Positions 25,129-35,514 of a stretch of DNA of 64,000 nt are shown here, piece after piece. Position 1 is the first letter of the stretch, and each line of letters starts with the position of its first letter. The position numbers and the translations under genes were made by a program. The notes below the pieces were generated by a model. The model worked only from the letters and a program-made list of their open reading frames with translations, did not search any database and had not been told where the DNA came from. Source of the DNA: Heterotrichella gracilis (taxonomy: Eukaryota; Sar; Xanthophyceae; Tribonematales; Xanthonemataceae). The stretch is taken from NCBI GenBank assembly GCA_032358255.1, contig JAULBX010003999.1, forward strand, positions 62,001-126,000, read 5' to 3'.

Positions 25129-26738
25129 CTACTCCCGCCCTGCGCCAGTGCTGGTGCCATTTGAATCGCTTTCCAGGCTGGCTTGCGGTTTGCTGCTGCA
25201 CGCCCCGCTGCCCAGCACATGCTGCAGCACGTTGTTGTGCAGGCCCCAAATGGACACCAGCGCCAGATGCACATACACCTGCAACCAGGCTGAGTAGGGC
25301 AGCTCCTTATGCCCCATGACAGCCTTGCGCAGGCGCCGGAGCAAAAACACGGGCGCCAGCACCACGAATGCGAGGACCAAGTACAGGGCAGCGCCTGCCT
25401 TCCGCCGCCAGGTGGACTGCTGGAAGGGCTGCAGGTCGTTGAGGTACTGCTGGTAGCTTGGGTCCAGCCCCGAGGCCTTGGCCCCATCCCTGAGGAGGGT
25501 GAGGTAGCGCGTGGAGGGCTGGCTGCGCAGCTCCTGTGGACAGACGCACACCCTAAACCCTAAACCCTAAAGAGGGTGGATTGACGTGGCGGGTGCACAA
25601 TGTGTAGCCCAGTTGCACACTGAGGGGGCTCTAGTGGTACAACTACGTAGGCTCATTTGGCAAGGGTTTAGCACGATGTTGGATAGGGTTTGGCCAGGGT
25701 TTTGCAGGCTCCTTGGCAAGGTGTTGCAATGACCTAGGCAAGCTTGTAATGGCCTCGCCAAGTACTAGTACTCCAGTTAATATCTGGAGTAGGCTGGCTG
25801 ACATGCATGCAAAGGATATCGTTGTGGTGATGGTGTTTGCAAGTGGTGGGCGTGTGGCATTGGCATCCAGAACTTGTTTGTGGCAGGTCTAGGGTTTAAA
25901 CCGAACGTTCAAGCTGGTCTAGGGTTCAAACTTAATCAGGGTTCAAGCTGGAAAACATCGTGGGTGAACTGCGCACCGCTGGTAGGGAGGCTACTGGTGG
26001 TATGATGAGGGTGACTGCTGTGATGGCGCGGCCGCTGTATGAGGTACAGGTGACCTCGAGCAGCTGGTAGCTGAAGGCGTTTCTCCCCGCCCAACCCTCG
26101 CTCACGCAGATCTTGTCGAAATCCGCCTGGCTGACGAAGTGCGCCACCCCATGGACGTTGTCGCTTTCTGCACACCGCAAAATGGGTTAGGTTTTCTTGG
26201 TGGCCGGGGTTTTGTGGCTGTGCTAGCTGGGGAGGGTTGGTAGTGGCATGGGTAACAGTGAAGGCGCGGGTTTGCTCCAGATAGGGAGAGTATGCACTTC
26301 ACCTGCTGAGGGCATGACCGACGCAAAGCCAGGCTCTATGTAGGGTAGGCCCCGCACGTTGAAGTCCAGCTGGTACCCCGACAGCACCACTGGCATGGAC
26401 TCCATGGGGTTGACGTTGCGCCTCCCCACCAGGACTGCACTGTTCATGTTTGACCCGTATGCGAAGTACCACAGCCCCGTGCCCGTCTGAGGCTGCCCCT
26501 CAGCTGCACCTCCAGCCTCCTGTTGCACGGGCACGGCTGGCGCTGCGTGCTGTGGCTCGGTGGTAGTGCCTGGCAAGGTTGCAGCTGCGCGGGTGACTGG
26601 GCGGCCCGTCACCCTGTGATATATCCAAGTATGGGGAAGCGCGTGCGTGATTTGAGCGCTGTTCCAAGGCTGTGCTGGAGTGTGCGCGCGGCGCCGGTGG
26701 GCGGAGGCTAAGCTGGGACCAGGTGGGCCCCGCTGCAT
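25129..26738 (-). CDS. Gamma-glutamylcyclotransferase-like protein with C-terminal membrane segment
   Basis: Member of the GGCT-like fold family. Relatives cyclise gamma-glutamyl groups to 5-oxoproline in glutathione turnover; the substrate here is not known. Exons on the minus strand: 26303-26738, about 25993-26167, 25129-25533. The substrate-loop motif is WYFAYGSNMN. The second exon holds VHGVAHFVSQADFDKICVSE, in which the Glu of SEG sits where the family's catalytic Glu lies. The last exon has STRYLTLLRDGAKASGLDP, typical of the family's C-terminal helix, followed by a hydrophobic stretch (ALYLVLAFVVLAPVFLLRRL). This suggests tail anchoring, unusual for cytosolic GGCT. The first ATG (26738) opens an Arg/Ala/Ser/Thr-rich leader of about 85 residues that could be an organelle-targeting peptide. 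The gene is divergent from the NLP gene. Confidence 0.8.
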
Positions 26739-27602
26739 GGCCACGAACCTCCGCCACACACACCGTGGAGCACACACCTTGCTCCGGTATGTGTACCGGA
26801 GCAATGTGCCTGTGTTGGGTTCACTCCAAGAACAGATACCCTTTAGATTGCAGAGGTTACAGCTCTAAGCTTAGAAGCTCTGCAATAGGGAAGTGGGCGA
26901 ACGTGGGCAGGACCGGCTGTATATGCATGCACTGTGTTTTCAAACCTACTGACCACATGAGATGGAGAGGAGGTCACATCTGCCTCACAAAGCAAGCCCA
27001 GGCACTAGCAAGAGTTATCAGTGCCCAACAGCGCTGGTTTGCGACACATGACGGAGGCTCAGGCTCAGGGTTACGTATGGCCCACGACTGCGACCCTGCA
27101 AAAAGGACCAGGTGGCAACTGAGTACTCACACGTAATGTCTCGTTACTTTTTGCAGACGTCAGTGACATGTCATTGATTCCTGACTGCACGTATGCACGT
27201 GCTTACAAGATAGGACCACGGGACCTTCAGATATTTTGCCTGCAGCTGGCCCTTGTGGTACACAAAGGGCACCTGGTTATCTCACTCCACTTTCTTATAA
27301 ACCCGCATACATGCAGCAAACAACCCATATCTGCACCACTTACCCGCCCATCGTTACCAGAGAGCTACATTTGTGCTGTGGGTTGCAGGTCTATCATAGA
27401 ATATGTGTGCCGGGGCAAAGTGTACAAACCTACACCCTCAATCGGTACAAGCCCGCCGCAACGATGGAGGTCCAGTCCTGGGCCCGGCCTGAGCCATACT
27501 ACACACGCGACGTCGCACGCAGCACGTTGAAACAGGCGTCCTCCTGCCCGGTTGGGCCCACGCAGTAGATACACAGCTCTGTGCACCGCCGTTTGTGGCG
27601 GC
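26739..27602. promoter_or_regulatory. Shared upstream region of GGCT-like and NLP genes
   Basis: Divergent intergenic region of at most about 860 nt that must hold both promoters. An open stretch with an ATG at 27464 (MEVQSWARPEPYY) could be an upstream exon of the NLP gene. No regulatory motif recognised. Confidence 0.4.
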
Positions 27603-30600
27603 ATGGAAGGGAGGCTGATGGGCAGCGACGCAAGCGATGGCCTAAAAGACAAGCTGGCCGTGGTGGTTGCTGCGTTCACCAGCCAGCTCGCAAGCGCCCG
27701 CGGTGGGTGCCTCACACAGGTGCGGGATACCGAAGAACTGTTCAACCTGCACAGCGGTGCCCCTCACCCCGTTTTGGGTGAGCCACCAGGTGCCGTTTAA
27801 GAGTTTGGTTGTGACCCGCCGTGTGGCCGTGCAGGTGTGGATGCCCGAGATCGACTCTGGCGTGCGGCCCAGCTTGGTCACAAAGGTACGTGACGAACCA
27901 CGCACCGGATCTAGCCATCCCAGGCTCTCTGCTTCGCTCTGACTGCCCAGCAAGCCTAGCTTGCTAGCTAGCTAGGAGGTGGGACCTCCCCTTTACTGGT
28001 CATTGTATGTCCCCTTGGCCAGGCCAGCTGCACCCTGGCTTCTCCTTTTTCTGTCTAGACCCTAAACTAGGAATTCCTGGTGGTACTGTTGTCCTTTTGA
28101 CCGGCGATCTCCTTCCTCTTCTAGTGTGTTAACATTTGCATCCTGATAGCACACTGTTGACCCCCGCCCCGCTGACCTCCCCTGCACCCTTTCTTACAGG
28201 ACCTCCCCTACTCCATCAACGGCTCTGGCGACCTGCTGTCCCTCTTCCGCTGCCTGTCAGCCAAGGCAGCAGTGCAGCTGGATGTGTCCAGGCCAGAGGC
28301 GCTGGATGTGGTGGGCAGAACCTTCCTATCTGGCGAGGTGATCCCCAACGCTGCACACATACCAACACAGTGTCCCTCATATTATACCTGCAGGGGGGGG
28401 TTGGCTTGCTGGTAGCCATGCCAGGGGGACTAAAAATCCTCCCATGTCAGTCCCTTTACAAGGGGTGAAGGGCATGCCCATGCGCGTCAGGCTTTCTTCC
28501 TGATCATTTTGTTACCATTTGTTATGTTTCCCCACCCCTTTCCTCACCCCTCCTGTCCACCCCTCGCATTCCGCAGCCTCCCCCCCCCTTCCCTCATCCC
28601 TCTCCTCCCCCCCCTGCAGCCCGCCATGTCCCACAACGTGCAGTCCTACACCAGGGACGCCTACCGCCGCGTGGGCGACGCCGAGGCCTGCCGCGTGTTT
28701 GCAACCCTGGTGGCGCCGGTGTGCGACGCGCGCGACCGCCAGCGCCCCGTGGCTGTGGTTGAGGTGGTGCTCAGCTACAGCGATGTCAGCCTGGCGGCCC
28801 TTCACAGCTGGATGAGGTCATGCCTGGAGGTGGGTGGGTGGGGGTGGGTGGGTGCACGGACATAGGCATGTGTTCTGCCTGGAGGTGGGTGGATGGTGGG
28901 GCATGGCGCATGGCGGGGGCACTGGGTCCTGCCTGGAGGTGGGTGGGTGGCGGGGCATGGCAAATGGGGCACGGGCATGCGTGGATTGTGTACATCATGT
29001 ACCCATGTCCATGCATGTAGGTGTGATGTCCTACATGGATATATTGCGCATTGGCATGGCGCATGCACCCACATGGGCATGGCGTACGACATGGGGACAT
29101 GCCGCATGGTGCATTGGCATGTATGGGTGATGGTCCTGGGTTCCGGTTTGGGGTGCACCATGCATGGTCGGCCATCACACCATCTGACGCACTTGTGACC
29201 CACCCAACCATCAATGGATGCACCGCCACGCGCATGTGCATGCGCCCCACCCTCCCCCGCCACCGCACCGCATTGCGCATCCCCCACCCCATCCAACCCC
29301 CCTTCCCAACCCAACATGGCTGACCCTCCCCCTTCTCCCCACCACCTCTAACCTCAGAACGCCGAGCTGTGGACCTCCGAGGGCCATGCTGTGGCGCTTG
29401 ACCTGCACTTCCGAAGCTTCAAGCAGCAGCTGAGTGTGCACGTGGGGGCAGCGCCCACGTATGAACGGCAGTCGCCTGGGGAGCCGAGCGCACTGCCAGC
29501 CCTGGAGCAGAGGTGCGTGGATCCTGCAAGCGCCATCATGTGTGGACGAGACGTCATGGTTTGGGTGATTCCTGACGCACGTGGCAGTATGATTTACGGG
29601 TTGTTTATGCGGGTCATCATGGTGCATGGGTGTGGTGCAGATGGGGCATCACATGGCCTTTATTTGCGTGGGCAAGCACGGTGCGCTGCCACCTCGTGAA
29701 ACGCCATACACACTATCGTGTGCAGCACAAGGGAGACAAGGGTGTGCAAGGGTTTATTGTCTTGGGTCTAGGGTTGTGCAAGTTGGGGACCAACATGTGG
29801 TGTGCAAGTGCATAGAGTTAAAAGTCTAGGGTTGTGCAATTTGGGGCCTGATATATGGTGTGGATGTGCAGGGGCAGGGATCGCGTGGATCAGCTGCTTG
29901 CTGGAGTGGACCCACGCCAACCCCATGCAGGTGAGACAGGCTACGATGAATGCACCAAGGACCAAGGATCTGGAGGGTAGTCCTTTGGGTAACCCGGTGT
30001 CGGCCGAAGCACGAGACGAGTGCTGTGCTTACTTCCCTCCTGGTGCAATTGAGAGCATTCATTTATGCCGTTCAAACCCGCTTCAAACAGTGCCAGGAAA
30101 GAGCTGCGTGGCGCCGCATGTGCAATACCGACTGCTAATCTGGCTGTATTGCTGGAATGCATGTAACTAACTAACTATTTATGCCACCCGTGATCCCATG
30201 CCACCTCCTTATTATCAAGCATGCCGCAAGAAGATGCATCTACTAATAGTGCCTTCTCACCTCACATGCACTCCTGCAGACACTTCAATCAACATCCAAA
30301 TTGAATTTACATCCACCCCACCCCACCCACTTACTAAAGAATTAGAAGGAATGCATTTCTCACCCTCACCCCCCTTCCCCCCCCTCCCCTCGCGCAGCCG
30401 CAGTGCAGCAGCAGGGCAGCAGCTCAGCCCCCGCCCCCCCGGTACCCGCACCCACCAGCAGCACCCCACGCACCACCGCTGAGCTGGCAGGTGCCAAGGA
30501 TGGCGCTGTGGTGGAAGCGGTCCCCCCCCACAACAGCGGGACCACCTCAGCAACACCCATGGAGGTGGAGCAGGTGGGGGGACCCTCGGCTAGGGTTTTG

Positions 30601-33600
30601 GGGTACACAGGATAGGGCGCAATTGTGTGTGAGGAGTGCACTGCCAGGCCGCATCCCCTCAATGTGTATTTGGCCATGGCTAAGGGCTCTCTGACTTTGC
30701 CAAAATCGTTCTAACTTAAGAGGAGCGCTGACAGGAGCACATCCCAAGGCCCTTGGGAGGGTATGGGTGTGCGCATGTTTCTCAATTGCTATGTATTGCA
30801 CATCCTTCAATGGCCATGATTGCCAGTCCCAGCAGAAACAGCGCGTTTGGTTTGTATCATACTGGGTTTCTGTGGTGAGGATGCATCAGCAGCAGGCATG
30901 GCAGATATAATTCATTAAGCTTCCATTGGCTTCCTAACGCCGTCTTTGTGCATTCCCTTTCCTTATTCCTTTCTTGGTCAAACCCTAGTTCGTAAACCCT
31001 GAACCCTGCATGACGATGTTTGCGTGGCTGTGTTGCAGCAAGGGGACGAAAGTGGCGATGTTGACGAGGAGGACGAGGAGGCGGAGGGCAAGGTGCCTGC
31101 AAAGCCTGGCAAGCAGCTAACCCTAGAGGACCTCAAGGTAAACCCTAGTAGGGTACTGTTAACCCTACAAAACCCTTGGCAATACCCTGCGCAAGCGCCT
31201 CACTCCTGGGCAATCTCCTGCTCTTTTCCTTTCTCGGCCCTAGCGACGATTTGAACCCATGCATCTGTCAGCAGTTATTCCTACCATATCCCTTGTTACG
31301 ACGAAGGGCAGTTTGTGTAAGGGCTGAAGCACGCTGCAAGGCGCTGGGCGTGCGCCCCACCAGCCACCCAATCTTGTAAATACCATTTGTGTACAGTGTG
31401 TGTTTTTGCGCGTTCCCCTTCCTTCTTTCGTCTTAGTATTATTTCCCCCTTCGCTTTTTTTTTTTTTCATTTGCTCACCTGTCCCTTGGTACCCCAGGGC
31501 CAGTTTGGTCACGGGCTGAAAGACGCCGCCAAGCGCCTGGGCGTGTGCGCCACCACCCTGAAGCGCGCGTGCAGGCGCCACGGCATCGCCCGCTGGCCCC
31601 GCCGCCACCTGGTGAAGCTCAACCGGGCGCTAGAGCAGGTCAGCGCGGTGGAGACATGCTTCACAGACAGCAAGCTCAAGGGCAGCCCAGGTGCGGTCAG
31701 GGTCTGGGGTTTTAGGTTTAGGGTCAGTGAGGTGGAGGCGTGCGTCCGGGTGGCAAGTTCAAGGTGTGTAACCAATTTTAAAACAGCAGCGTAGGTGCTG
31801 CAGCTGCATGCAAGGATCCTAGACCAACTTCAAGTGAGGTCCAGTTGTACCATATCACATTGGCATCTAAGGAGCACCACCCCCCCCATGCAGGCACCGC
31901 AGCCATCCTCACCGGAGTGCCTGGCGTGGACCCCTTGCTCATCAAGACAGTGCTACACGGCTCGCCAACCGGAAACCCTAAACCCTCCACCAGCAGCCGC
32001 ACAGACCCTAGCGACAACTCAGCACGCCCACCCCCAGCCACAGCCACAACCAAAGAGGGCCAGTCCAAGGAGCCCTTACTAGTGGCGCAGGACGCGCCAC
32101 CACCCCCACCCCCACCAACGACAAAAGAGGTATCCCCAGCCCCATCCCCAGAGCAGCCACCGCCCCCGTCACCATTAGTCCCCATCCCAGGGACATTGAT
32201 GACCAAACCCATCCCAGGGACAGGACTGGTGACCAAGCCCATCCCATTGCGCCTCAGGCCAAGCCTGGACCCGCCACCATACCCCTTCACCCAACCCGCG
32301 CTGGGCATGGAGGGCTTGGGCGGGGCTTGGAGGGGCATCGGTGCCGACCCCCTAAACCCTAGCCTAGGGCCAGCCACGCTGGGAATGGCGACCCAGGGCC
32401 TGGGCGGGGGCTGGAGCGGGATCGGTGGCGACGCCCTACACCCTATCTTAGGGCCCAGGCCGCATGGCATGGGCGCGCCAGGGCGTGACCACCCGCACCA
32501 TATGATGCCCCCCTTCATGCCTCAACCCATGCCAGGGTTTGCAGACCTTCTGCCTACCCGCATGCGCCCCCACATGGGCAGCCACCTCCACCCCGACCCG
32601 CCACCTTTCCCCGCTTCCATGCTGCCATCTTCCGCGCTGCCTGGCGCCCTGCACCCCTCCCGTATGGCAGACATGCAGCCCACCCCTGGGCCCCTCCGCC
32701 ACATGGCGCCAGTGAGTGCGTCTGAGCCGGGAAGGGCGCCCTCCATGGTGGGCGACAAGGGCTTAGGGTTTGACTGGCGCAACTACGCTGCTGCGGCGCT
32801 GCAGGTGTGTGGAGGTTAATGCAGGGCAATGTGTGTTGCACGTGTGTGGGCGCTGCACAGGGTTGGACATTGCGCTGATTGTATGGTCGGCCACAGGGGG
32901 TGCTGGAGTACTGGGACCTCTCCCCAGGGGGGATACCCACACCGCAGACCCGGGAGGGCATGCAAGCCAAAACCCTAAACTGCGAACACCAAACCTTGAC
33001 CACGCATTGCAGATTATGCAGGGCGCGCAAACCAAAACCCTAAACCGGTGTCTGCTAACACAAAACCCTGATCCCGCATTACCGCACTCGCAGACCATGG
33101 AGGGCGCACAAGCTGAGGCAGGCCGCCGCGCCGCGCTGGCCGCCCTCGAGTACGCCGAGCGCCGCGGAGGCTGGCGCAGGGCCGAGGCGGGCTGGGACCC
33201 CCCTCCACCCCCCATTGCCATGCACCCACATGGCGCGCACCCACATGGCGCCACCGCGCCCCTGTACCCCGGCTTTGGGCAGGTGACCGCAGGGGGCGAC
33301 CACCAGGACCACGCGAGTGCGTCCCTGGGGATGGAGATGGGGATGAGCCAAGGCTCGGCCTTCAGCAGCGTTTTTCCGGGTCCCGGGTTGCCACCCCCAG
33401 GACTGGACGCGCTGCTGGCGCAGAGCGCCTTGTCCAAGATGCTGACTGCGGCGGTGGTGAATGCGCTGCCGCCACATGCGCGCCACATGGGTGGGTCGCC
33501 GCCTGAGGTGCGGGGTGGTGCCGCCGATGAGCGCCGTGCGCAGCAGGGTGGGTCGCCGGGCGATGCAGGGGGGAGCGACAGTACTGATCCAGGGCAGGAG

Positions 33601-33657
33601 GGGTCGCCGGGGGATGCAGGGAGGGCGGGTGGCAGGAAGGGGGGAGGCAAAGAATAA
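27603..33657 (+). CDS. NIN-like (NLP) RWP-RK transcription factor
   Basis: Nuclear DNA-binding regulator; NLP proteins, including NIT2 of Chlamydomonas, control nitrate-responsive genes. Exons 27603-27719, 27835-27885, 28200-28337, 28620-28829, 29358-29512, 29872-29930, 30398-30573, 31039-31137, 31498-31690, 31894-32804, probably one beginning at about 32897, and 33094-33657. Nearly all junctions keep phase. The N-terminal half matches the NLP GAF-like region (VWMPEIDSG, DLPYSINGSGDLLSLFRCLS, RPVAVVEVVLSY). The DNA-binding domain starts LTLEDLKGQFGHGLKDAAKR and contains RLGVCATTLKRACRRHGI and RWPRRHL. An acidic stretch (DEDEEAEG type) precedes it. The C-terminal 500 residues are Pro/Met/His/Gly-rich. 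I see no PB1 domain, which land-plant NLPs have. The start could also be upstream (ATG 27464). Confidence 0.9.
28820..28965 (+). repeat. Donor-side exon edge repeated three times (NLP intron)
   Basis: TGCCTGGAGGTGGGTGG, the end of an NLP exon plus its splice donor (28821-28837), recurs at about 28878 and 28931 in the intron, each copy followed by TGGNGGGGCATGGC. The copies offer alternative donors. Confidence 0.85.
29765..29872 (+). repeat. Tandem repeat at acceptor, NLP intron
   Basis: GGTCTAGGGTTGTGCAAGTT and AGTCTAGGGTTGTGCAATTT begin two tandem units of about 60 nt, the second ending at the splice acceptor used at 29871. Each starts with a telomere-like TAGGGTT. Confidence 0.75.
32905..33115 (+). 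repeat. Triplicated acceptor plus exon start (NLP)
   Basis: Three successive CAG-ending segments lead into GAGGGCATGCAAGCC, CAGGGCGCGCAAACC and GAGGGCGCACAAGCT. The first two are followed by CAAAACCCTAAAC. The last one (33094) continues as the real exon, in phase. The array is an exon start copied twice with telomere-like spacers. Confidence 0.82.
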
Positions 33658-35040
33658 GTAAATGAGTAAGTACGCAGCCTGTCCCTGAAACAGGGGGTTG
33701 GTTGCAATGGAGGTAGCAATGCGGTGGGTGGGGGGGAGTGGGGGCGCAAGTGAGGGTGGGAATGGGTTGCTGTGCCTGCCAGAGGGTAAGTTATCGGTTG
33801 CAGGCTATTATCGTCAATTCACCATCATCATTTTATCCACCAACCCCCAGAGTGTGACTTTCTATGTCATGGCTGCACCATATGGATGTGATCTGCGGCA
33901 TGCTTTTCAACGCATGAGTGTGGCTAAGGGGGCAAGGATTGTTCCTCAACGAATGGCAAACCAACAACGAATGGCATTTCATCAAACATCAAATGCATCA
34001 AACAACAACCAGTGAGTGGTGTTGATTTTTTTTAGGGTTTTACGTAATGCTACTGTTGCAATAGGCGCAGGTGGTATTTAATTTCCCGTCATTGTTTACT
34101 GATTCCTCATTAACGTCGTTGCTTACTCATTTCCATTTCCTCATTCACATCCTCTCTCCTACTGCAGAATTTCTCTCTGTGCCCATTCATCAATGACATG
34201 CCACTCTGATTATAGCCGCTGGCCACAAGCTAGCTTGGTATCGTTGTAAGTTGGGTCCTTCTTGTTGAGTGTTTAAAAAGTTGCATTTGCTGCTGTTGGT
34301 TAGGGAAGGGTCACCCACTGGCCTTGTTTTCGGACTTTCTCCATTATGTGCATTGGTTATATATTCTTGCGCCATTGGGGTGCCACGGCTTTGCTATGGC
34401 CGTGGAAATGGTGGACTCCTTTGCCCCAGCACCTTGAAAGTTTTCGATTGGGCCCCCTCGATATTGTTCAAAAGTCTTTTCATCAACGTGTAGAGCCTAG
34501 CTGCAACGTCAACGCCTGTGGGATGCCTGCCTTCTTATGCCTTAGGCTAACCCCAGGTGGCCTGTATCATGGGCAAGCAGGTGCCTGTTGGTGTTGGCAG
34601 CTTGCGAAAAGGGTTGACACACAATGTTTATGATACATGCAGCTATTGGATTGTCATGTACATAATGCTTATAAGTGACCTGCACTGCCGAGTGATCAGT
34701 GTAAGCAACCAGTGCCTTGGTGACTGCCCATCCATCACCTGCACACTTTTCATTTTGACAGTTCAGAACAGTGCTATGCCGCAGTGCTATGCCGCAGTGC
34801 TATGCCCTCAAGCTCCACTGGTTGCTGCCTATTCTGTCTGCAGGTGTGTTCTCCAACACCGTTGGTCTGTGGTGTGCGCTGCAGTGAGTAAGTGTTCCAA
34901 AGAAACATGACGCTCCCCAATTCCATGTAAACCCATTGGCAATATAATGCGGTGATAAGTGAGTAAGAAAGATAAACAGCGAGGAGATATAGCAGGATGG
35001 GTAGAAGGGTGCTTTGTTGAGGTGATTGGGGTGTGTGGCA
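33658..35040. other. Intergenic region 3' of NLP gene
   Basis: No supported gene. From about 34.7 kb the sequence resembles the 5' flanks of the DUF1826 units (GGTCTGTGGTGTGCNNCAGTG at about 34865, 42453 and 45218), suggesting that the unit boundary lies here. TGCCGCAGTGCTATGCCGCAG is a small tandem repeat at 34778-34805. Confidence 0.4.
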
Positions 35041-35247
35041 CCTTTAAAAGAGAAGCTGGAGGGTTTAGGAGCCGTGTGTTGGCCCCTTCACAGATCCTGG
35101 GACACGTTTAACCTTGGGATTTCCCCGCAAGAAATGGATTTCCCCAAAACAACCTATGTTCGCTTGCAACATGCCAGGGTCGCCCTGTAAACTCTTGCAT
35201 ACGCCAGGCCACAGTCACTGAACACTTTATATCGATAGCAGCAGGAT

Positions 35248-35310
35248 GCCTGACGCGTTGGCAACAGTACTGGTGCACCAGCATTGGTCACACATGCATG
35301 CATGCATAAG
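35248..35310 (+). promoter_or_regulatory. Conserved upstream block, DUF1826 unit 1
   Basis: GCCTGACGCGTTGGCAACAG followed by GGTGCACCAGC and ACACATGCATGCATGCATAA, 267 nt before the ATG. The block is kept in all four units despite decay of the coding parts, so it may be a promoter element or simply recent homology. Confidence 0.45.
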
Positions 35311-35514
35311 CACTTTGTAATGTGGTGTTGTATATACACGTGAAGGACGCTTGAGGCTGGGTTGTCTGCCCAATTGCAAAGAATGGTCATATGATTCCAG
35401 TCGGTCTTGAGCACTCTTATTCGTAACAACGACTGGTGGTGGACCGTTCGGCTGTACTCTAAAACCCACCAGTTGTCCCTTTTTCTCACCCATGTTTTCG
35501 AAACAGTACCAGCC

